A DNA stretch of 11,930 nucleotides from CAYZEZ01 sp964477295 (GTDB lineage Bacteria; Bacteroidota; Bacteroidia; Bacteroidales; SM23-62): the NCBI GenBank assembly GCA_964477295.1, contig CAYZEZ010000141.1, positions 1-11,930 on the forward strand, read 5' to 3'. The position numbers and the translations under genes were made by a program. The notes under the pieces are model-generated. The model saw only the letters and a list, made by a program, of their open reading frames with translations. It searched no databases and was not told the DNA's origin. Within the stretch, counting starts at the first letter, position 1. The number at the start of each line of letters is the position of its first letter. Shown here in pieces: positions 6,893 to 11,930 of this stretch.

Positions 6893-9850
6893 CTATATCT
6901 CCATCAAGTATTCCACCAGGTTCTGCCCATGATCCAGGCTTAACTTCTTGCGCAGGCGGTACCGTTTTACTTCAATGCTTCGAAGAGATATACTTAGCAG
7001 TGAGGAGATCTCCTTGGAGGTAAGATTCATCTTGAGAAAACCACAAAATCTCAGATCACTTGGTGTAAGATTATTATGTTTAGTTTTTAGCTTCTCAAGG
7101 TAGTCAGAATTAGCTGCATCGAAATGGACTTTAAAAATCTGCCAATCATCCCTGTTAGAGATATTATGGTCGATGATTTTCATGAGTTTTAATTGCAGTT
7201 TGCGGGAAGGTGCATCGAGATCATTTAATTCGTTTCCAATTATTGATTTAAGTCGTTCCAGCAATTCATTTCTCTTATCCAGCATTATAGTATAATTTAT
7301 CAATTCCTTATTTTTATTTCTTAATTCCCTTTGAAGGTATTCCTGTTTCAACTGTACCATCTCTCTCTCACTTTCACGTTTGATCTTCTCATGATATTCC
7401 TTTTGATGATGTTGCAGCCGTAATGTTATGATCTTTCTGGTTATGAGTCCCCCTATAGTGAGAATAATAAAATATGCAATGATAGCAGCCCAGCTTAAAT
7501 ACCAGGGAGGCGATATGTAAAAAGGGAATGACACGGAAGTATGCCTTCCTGACACCACCTCCTCTGCCTTGATCTTAAGTAAATATGATCCTGGTTTCAG
7601 GTTATTATGACGGATAACGTTATTAATCCCAAGGTTGATCCAGGGTTCCTCATCTGTGAACCTGTAATAAAATCCTAATAGTTCCTTAGTTAAGCCTGGA
7701 ACAGAAAAATCAATGAGTAAGTTGCGGTTGCGAAAGGAAATTCTGGGATTAGCAGTGGGACTTATTTCCACTTTTTTTGCAGTGCCTTCTCTGTTTAAGC
7801 ATTCAAATTTATTTATTCGAATATTATTTAATGGTAATTTCAACTGACTGGCCGGAACCAGGCTATAATCCAGAATGGCAAATCCGTCTATCAGCCCAAT
7901 TGCATAGTATCCCTCATCTATCTTGTTAATATTTTCTGAATACTCAACTGCTGAGCTTTGTAAGAAATCATATTTAATCTCGTATTTAGGTGCCAGGCTA
8001 TCATATAAATAATTGTATTGGTCCAGCGAGGACCTGCTGATGAACCAATATTCTGACGGATTCACTGCGTAAATAATGTGAGAGATTGAATCGTTCCCTA
8101 ATTGCTGGTTTAGCCATGTATAAGGTACAATTCTTTTGTTAAGGTGATCATATGTAAAAAATGACCCTCCATTTGAAAATACGATTGTGTTTCCCATTTT
8201 AAAAACATTGATATGATAATCTGAAATAAAACCGTCTTTCTTTCCAAAAGTTATGGTATTTATTATTGAATCCCCAGGATGATTTAGTTGATGCATTTGA
8301 AGGCCTTTGTAAGTAGAACTGGCCCACAGATTTCCTTCATGGTCTGCTTGAATGTACTTGATTTCATTGCCTTCGGATAACACTTTTGAAAATTTCCAGA
8401 TTCCCGATTCTTTTACATACAGTGCAATACCTGTATATATTCCCTGGTATCCGATATTTTCATTATATGGATTCACCAGGATGCTGGCACCTGCAATGTC
8501 AGACAACCTGGTTGTGCGGTTGCCGTCAATAATGTATGTTCCAAGGTTAAATCCACAGTACAACTGCCCATCCATCAAATCCAGGCTGAGGACATGTCCT
8601 TCTAATCCCGGAACAGCAACAAATTCAGTATTCTCCTGATTGATCAGCCTTTCCCAATCAGCATAAAACAGACCATGATTTGTTCCCAGATATATTCTGT
8701 ATTTATATTTTACTGAACAGTGAACAGATCCAAGTTTACCGGTCTTATCAGAAATAATAAAAAACGGAGAAGTGATATCGGTAAAATCAATTCCTTCCTC
8801 AAGCCCGATCCATATATTATTGCCCGAATCTTTCCATAATGCCAGGACTGCATTGTTCTGTAATCCATTGCTTTTATCAAGGCGGAATTGTATGTTTCCC
8901 AGGTAGTCTGTAACTAGCACACCATTGCTGATGGTACCAATTGCAAATAAATGATCGTTGATTTTTATTATCCTGTTTATGTGGTAATTCTTCAGGATGG
9001 AGTTATTCTCATTGTCAGGTTGTACAAGCAATTCCCCTATTTTTAAATAGATTCCATTATGTTCTGTGAAGACTATTGAAGTATCATCATTCATCTCAAA
9101 TATATTCCTGATCCTCAATCCAGACATGAAATCTGGTCCGGGCTCTTTAACCAGCTTCAAATTCTCATCAATGAAGAATAAACCTGTTTTCAAAATACTC
9201 ACATAAGGTTTGCCCTTGTACTGGAATAGTGGGAGTAATGTATTATCCGATTCAATAATTTTGATAATTTCTTCCCCGTTATAGACAAATATTTTTGAGA
9301 AAGAATGCAGGTAAATGTAATCATCCATCCTCATGATCCTCCAGATTGCAACATTTGAAACATCCTCAGGATCAAGCAATTTCTGACTTAATGAAGTGTA
9401 ATAGAGCTCACCATATGAGTTCCTCTTCCAGTAGCCGAATTCTTCATATGAACCCGTATAGACCTTTCCATCTGAATCTGCAAAAACAGACCTGACTATA
9501 GTTATTTCAGGATGCGTATGCAAATGCCATTCAGCACCGTTAAATTCAAGCAATCCATAGGTATTGCCAAAATATAGGATCCCATCCCTGTCCTCTGTTA
9601 TAGACCAATTCTGATTGGCACCCCCATACTGTGCTTTCGTGAAGTTTTTAACAAAGGGTTGGCTTCTGTAAACTACACTAAACTGTCCATTTGTCTCTGT
9701 AGGGCAAATAACCGATATTATAACAAATATCAGGCTGAGGAAGATGAATATTCCTGTTATATTTTTCCTTCCAGAGAACATGTTTTCGGTCGATTGGGAT
9801 ATGTGAAATAAAGTACCAAACAAATTAGGGAATAATTTCGATTTAGTCAA
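6893..9850 (-). CDS. Transmembrane propeller/Y_Y_Y sensor with LuxR-type HTH transcription regulator
   Basis: This 985-residue protein joins a periplasmic sensor directly to a DNA-binding domain. A hydrophobic signal anchor (about 33-49) is followed by a large propeller region (about 70-665) with blades such as GILYFGNTYGLLEFNG (90-105) and NNIWIGLEEGIDF (344-356). A Y_Y_Y-type domain (about 700-780, with YYRFTDEEPWINL and LKPGSYLLKIKA) comes next, then a TM helix (about 783-803) after PPWYLSW. A coiled coil of charged heptads (about 808-870) leads to a LuxR-type HTH (about 928-985: LTPSDLRFCGFLKMNLTSKE, then IEVKRYRLRKKL). There is no histidine kinase or receiver domain, so it should act as a one-component membrane regulator, like SusR-type glycan sensors. 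It is divergent from the oxidoreductase/PF06439/GH144 genes, its likely targets. Met24 (9781) is an alternative start giving a more normal signal peptide (MFSGRKNITGIFIF). No frame break was seen. Confidence 0.92.
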   Translation of the reverse strand: MTKSKLFPNLFGTLFHISQSTENMFSGRKNITGIFIFLSLIFVIISVICPTETNGQFSVVYRSQPFVKNFTKAQYGGANQNWSITEDRDGILYFGNTYGLLEFNGAEWHLHTHPEITIVRSVFADSDGKVYTGSYEEFGYWKRNSYGELYYTSLSQKLLDPEDVSNVAIWRIMRMDDYIYLHSFSKIFVYNGEEIIKIIESDNTLLPLFQYKGKPYVSILKTGLFFIDENLKLVKEPGPDFMSGLRIRNIFEMNDDTSIVFTEHNGIYLKIGELLVQPDNENNSILKNYHINRIIKINDHLFAIGTISNGVLVTDYLGNIQFRLDKSNGLQNNAVLALWKDSGNNIWIGLEEGIDFTDITSPFFIISDKTGKLGSVHCSVKYKYRIYLGTNHGLFYADWERLINQENTEFVAVPGLEGHVLSLDLMDGQLYCGFNLGTYIIDGNRTTRLSDIAGASILVNPYNENIGYQGIYTGIALYVKESGIWKFSKVLSEGNEIKYIQADHEGNLWASSTYKGLQMHQLNHPGDSIINTITFGKKDGFISDYHINVFKMGNTIVFSNGGSFFTYDHLNKRIVPYTWLNQQLGNDSISHIIYAVNPSEYWFISRSSLDQYNYLYDSLAPKYEIKYDFLQSSAVEYSENINKIDEGYYAIGLIDGFAILDYSLVPASQLKLPLNNIRINKFECLNREGTAKKVEISPTANPRISFRNRNLLIDFSVPGLTKELLGFYYRFTDEEPWINLGINNVIRHNNLKPGSYLLKIKAEEVVSGRHTSVSFPFYISPPWYLSWAAIIAYFIILTIGGLITRKIITLRLQHHQKEYHEKIKRESEREMVQLKQEYLQRELRNKNKELINYTIMLDKRNELLERLKSIIGNELNDLDAPSRKLQLKLMKIIDHNISNRDDWQIFKVHFDAANSDYLEKLKTKHNNLTPSDLRFCGFLKMNLTSKEISSLLSISLRSIEVKRYRLRKKLSLDHGQNLVEYLMEI

Positions 9851-9864
9851 ACGCTCTACAACAC

Positions 9865-9981
9865 TACCACAACAAATAGATTTGAAGATATGATGTGGTA
9901 AAGAAATAAAACTCTGAAATACAAAGTCTTATAGTGGCTGGCAGTGAAAAATGTTATTTGTGAGTTATTGTTGTGGTAAAG
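9865..9981. promoter_or_regulatory. Candidate operator region: three TGTGGTA motifs in the divergent intergenic region
   Basis: TACCACAACAA (9865-9875) and TTGTTGTGGTA (9968-9978) form a perfect 11-bp inverted repeat 92 bp apart. A third copy, TGTGGTAAAG (9894-9903), exactly repeats TGTGGTAAAG at 9972-9981. All three lie between the minus-strand regulator and the + strand oxidoreductase stump, where binding sites for the LuxR-type HTH would be expected. No exact TAnnTTTG box was found on either strand here. Function is inferred from position and repetition only. Confidence 0.4.
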
Positions 9982-10055
9982 TATGCTGATGGGTCAGTAT
10001 TTTTTAAGAAATTTAGATGAAGTTGTTTTATTGCCGCAATACATTTAAATCTTCC

Positions 10056-10553
10056 ATGATGAAAACAAGCATTGATCGAAGCAGACGAGAATTCATTAAG
10101 AACACTGCTTCAGCGGGACTTGCTTTTAGTCTGGTACCATCCCAGGTACTTGGAGGCAAAGGACACATTGCACCCAGTGATAAAATAAACATTGCCCTGA
10201 TCGGATGCGGTTCCCGGGCACTGAAACAATTGCCAGGCTGGCTGGAGCGGCCAGAATTGCAGTTTGTTTCTGTTTGTGACCCCAATAAGGAAAGTTATGA
10301 CTATCCCCTGTGGGGAAAATCACAGGGTGAAACCTGTGGCGTTCCGGGTGGACGTGAAGTCGGCTGGTACAGAATGAATGAATACTATGCAGAAAAACAT
10401 GGTGAAGGAAAATACCATGCCTGCACGGCATATGAGGATTTCAGGGAGCTTCTTGAAAAAGAAAAGGATGTTGATGCAGTATTCATAATAACCCCCGGCC
10501 ATCTCCATGCTACGGTCGCCGTAACAGCCATGAAGAAGGGTATTTTAAAATAA
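10056..10553 (+). pseudogene. Truncated Gfo/Idh/MocA family oxidoreductase (N-terminal stump)
   Basis: The product begins with a Tat signal, SRREFIKNTASAGLAFSLVP, followed by the NAD(P)-binding Rossmann fold. KINIALIGCGSRA contains the GxGxxx dinucleotide loop, QFVSVCDPN the strand ending in the ribose-binding Asp, and DVDAVFIITPGHLHATVAVTAMKKG the last preserved strand and helix. Intact members then continue with a catalytic (E/H)KP motif and a C-terminal alpha/beta domain, about 400-490 residues in total. Here the frame ends with ILK and a TAA right after MKKG, leaving about 165 residues without the catalytic Lys or the substrate domain. Only 51 bp separate it from the next gene and no remnant of the missing part is visible, so the rest was deleted rather than merely frameshifted. 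An in-frame ATG at 10017 exists, but ATGs at 10056/10059 place the twin-Arg motif normally. It is the first gene divergent from the regulator and was probably partner to the PF06439 gene. Confidence 0.85.
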
Positions 10554-10604
10554 ATTATCCAGTATAATCGAATAATTACACTAATCCAATTAAATACCAG
10601 CCAC

Positions 10605-11357
10605 ATGAATACATTACGTTTGATATTAGGCTGCATCATTATTACTGCACTGTTTAACCAGTGCAAAACTGATTCAGGAACAACTGATTTCGAGAAAGAA
10701 GGTTATGTTTCACTCTTTAACGGTAAAGATCTGACAGGATGGAAAATACCTGAAGGTGACAACGGACACTGGAAGGTTATTGATGGTGTTATTGATTACG
10801 ACGCCATGTCTGAAGCGGAGGGTAACAAAAGCCTTTTTACGGAAGAAAACTTTAAAAATTATCAGCTTCATTTAGAGTGGCGGTTCAAGAAGTACAGTAA
10901 TTTATTCCCAATGCCAGTCGTTCTGCCGGATGGTGATTATGCAAGGGATTCAGCCGGGGAGATCCTCCAATTTATGATGCCGAATTCAGATTCAGGGATA
11001 TTAATGAGAGGCAGGGATCAGGTCCAGGTCTGGTGCTGGGGCGTCGGGTCAGGTGAGCTATGGGGCACGCGGAATAACGAAGCATTACCTCCGGAAGAAA
11101 GAGCCAATGCCGTTCCTAAGTTTCATGCTGACAATCCTGTGGGTGACTGGAACACATACGATATCACCTTGGTTGGCGAACGCGTAACAGTCTATCTTAA
11201 TGATATTCTTGTTATCGAAAATGGACTGATGCCCGGGTTGCCCGATGAAGGACCAATTGGATTTCAGCACCATGGAGGCATGAATAAAGAAACAGGTGAA
11301 ATGGAAGGTGCATCAAGCCTTATTCAGTTCCGCAATATCTGGATCAAGGAAATTTAG
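10605..11357 (+). CDS. PF06439 (DUF1080, 3-keto-disaccharide hydrolase-type) lipoprotein
   Basis: The complete 250-residue product starts with an SPII signal ending LFNQC (Cys20), so the mature protein should be lipid-anchored. The family fold is a LamG/concanavalin-like beta sandwich. GYVSLFNGKDLTGWK (33-47) is the hallmark opening, followed by HWKVIDGVIDY (55-65). FKNYQLHLEWRF (83-94), SDSGILMRG (128-136) and NTYDITLVGERVTVYLND (183-200) come next. It ends with PIGFQHHGG (217-225) and IQFRNIWIKEI. Members characterised in Bacteroidota cleave 3-keto-glycosides made by Gfo/Idh/MocA-type 3-dehydrogenases, a route to break glycosidic bonds without a classical glycoside hydrolase. The truncated oxidoreductase 51 bp upstream fits that pairing but is broken, so the oxidation step would need another enzyme. 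Whether this protein is a catalyst or only a sugar-binding protein cannot be decided here. The GH144-type gene begins 69 bp downstream. Confidence 0.9.
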   Translation: MNTLRLILGCIIITALFNQCKTDSGTTDFEKEGYVSLFNGKDLTGWKIPEGDNGHWKVIDGVIDYDAMSEAEGNKSLFTEENFKNYQLHLEWRFKKYSNLFPMPVVLPDGDYARDSAGEILQFMMPNSDSGILMRGRDQVQVWCWGVGSGELWGTRNNEALPPEERANAVPKFHADNPVGDWNTYDITLVGERVTVYLNDILVIENGLMPGLPDEGPIGFQHHGGMNKETGEMEGASSLIQFRNIWIKEI

Positions 11358-11426
11358 CAATTGAATGAGCATAAGAAGGATTAATGTAATTTTTTCTGTT
11401 ACCGGGCAGATTTTTAAATTCAGGCA

Positions 11427-11930
11427 ATGAAAAAAACGCTTATAATACTTGGATTTGGATTGATAATGATCCAGTGCAATACTCAAAAACAGGAAAAGGG
11501 TTTGCAAATAATTATGAATTTGTCTGACGAGGACCTGATGACCCTTGTACAAAAACAAACTTTCCAGTATTTCTGGGACGGGGCCGAACCAATATCGGGT
11601 TTGGCACGGGAACGGATCCATATTGACGGTATCTATCCGCAAAACGATAAGAATGTTGTAACCTCAGGCGGTTCAGGCTTTGGGATTATGGCTATCCTGG
11701 TCGGGATTGAACGTAATTTCATAACAAGAGAGCAGGGTTTGGAGAGATTTGAGAAAATTATTGACTGGTTGGCGCAAGCCGATCGTTTTCATGGAGCATA
11801 TTCCCATTGGATCCAGGGAGAAACCGGAAAGGCAGTGCCCTTTGGCGCAGATGATGATGGAGGGGATATTGTGGAGACATCATATCTCTTCCAGGGACTC
11901 CTGTGTGTGAAACAATATTTCAGGGACGGC
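11427..11930 (+). CDS. GH144/PF10091-type glucoamylase-like lipoprotein, N-terminal part (3' truncated by window)
   Basis: From the ATG at 11427 the frame stays open for 168 codons to the window edge. MKKTLIILGFGLIMIQC gives an SPII signal with Cys17. After a short linker come LVQKQTFQYFWDGAEPISGL (40-59), ARERI, VVTSGGSGFGIMAILVGIER (77-96) with FITREQG, ADRFHGAYSHW (118-128), and DDDGGDIVETSYLFQGLL (142-159). This set is typical of the PF10091 (alpha/alpha)6-barrel family that includes GH144 endo-beta-1,2-glucanases; Asp147 and Glu150 in GGDIVE lie in the acidic cluster expected at the active site. Full-length members are roughly 430-460 residues, so about 60 percent is missing beyond the window. 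The likely role is hydrolysis of beta-1,2-glucan or a related beta-glucoside in the periplasm or at the surface. The neighbouring PF06439 gene and the divergent regulator point to one glycan-use locus. Activity is inferred from the family. Confidence 0.87.
   Translation, partial: MKKTLIILGFGLIMIQCNTQKQEKGLQIIMNLSDEDLMTLVQKQTFQYFWDGAEPISGLARERIHIDGIYPQNDKNVVTSGGSGFGIMAILVGIERNFITREQGLERFEKIIDWLAQADRFHGAYSHWIQGETGKAVPFGADDDGGDIVETSYLFQGLLCVKQYFRDG

Noticed and set aside
6729..6932. Short + strand reading frame in the convergent gap (67 residues)
   Set aside because: It overlaps the 3' end of the regulator gene, has no recognisable motif, and AT-rich intergenic DNA easily gives such a frame.
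8352..8639. + strand 95-residue reading frame inside the regulator gene
   Set aside because: It lies entirely within the intact 985-residue minus-strand gene and has no family features.
11313..11642. Minus-strand 109-residue reading frame across the PF06439/GH144 gap
   Set aside because: It overlaps the well-supported start of the GH144-type lipoprotein and the end of the PF06439 gene, and its product looks like noise.

Overview
The window looks like a carbohydrate-degradation region of a Bacteroidota (Bacteroidetes) chromosome. I infer this from four things: a C-terminal type IX secretion sorting domain, several SPII lipoprotein signals, a membrane-spanning propeller/Y_Y_Y/LuxR-HTH regulator, and starts that lack Shine-Dalgarno sequences but sometimes follow a TAnnTTTG -7 box. 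The species cannot be named from sequence alone. No rRNA, tRNA, CRISPR array, transposase or prophage gene was seen.

Layout, left to right. (1) Positions 1-1412: the 3' end of a CocE/NonD-type hydrolase gene, then a complete MscS-family mechanosensitive channel gene. (2) Positions 1413-5031: a heptamer tandem-repeat array, then a tightly spaced + strand set (gaps of 15 and 19 bp). It encodes a T9SS-secreted seven-repeat propeller protein, a glycoside-hydrolase-like gene broken by two internal frame-changing deletions, and an intact GH26 lipoprotein, a likely beta-mannanase. (3) Positions 5032-6706: a second, short heptamer array, a Tat-type secreted aldo/keto reductase, a third heptamer array, and a small membrane methyltransferase-like protein. 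(4) Positions 6893-9850, minus strand: a 985-residue transmembrane transcription regulator with a periplasmic propeller, Y_Y_Y domain, TM helix, coiled coil and LuxR-type HTH. (5) Positions 10017-11930, divergent from the regulator: the N-terminal stump of a Gfo/Idh/MocA oxidoreductase, a complete PF06439 (DUF1080, 3-keto-disaccharide hydrolase-type) lipoprotein, and the 5' part of a GH144/PF10091-type glucanase lipoprotein that runs off the end.

How it fits together. The regulator and the divergent oxidoreductase/PF06439/GH144 genes look like a small glycan-use locus. The roughly 200-bp divergent intergenic region carries three copies of a TGTGGTA motif, two direct and one inverted, which are candidate operators. 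The GH26 gene and its broken neighbour form a second, mannan-type or related hydrolytic set. Two of the enzyme genes are clearly broken while their neighbours are intact, so the locus is either decaying or affected by assembly deletions.

The least explained signal is a family of three intergenic 7-bp tandem arrays. All fit CTGWCTN, all have the same orientation, and each lies between co-oriented genes. Two of them share a flanking TTTAAAAT.
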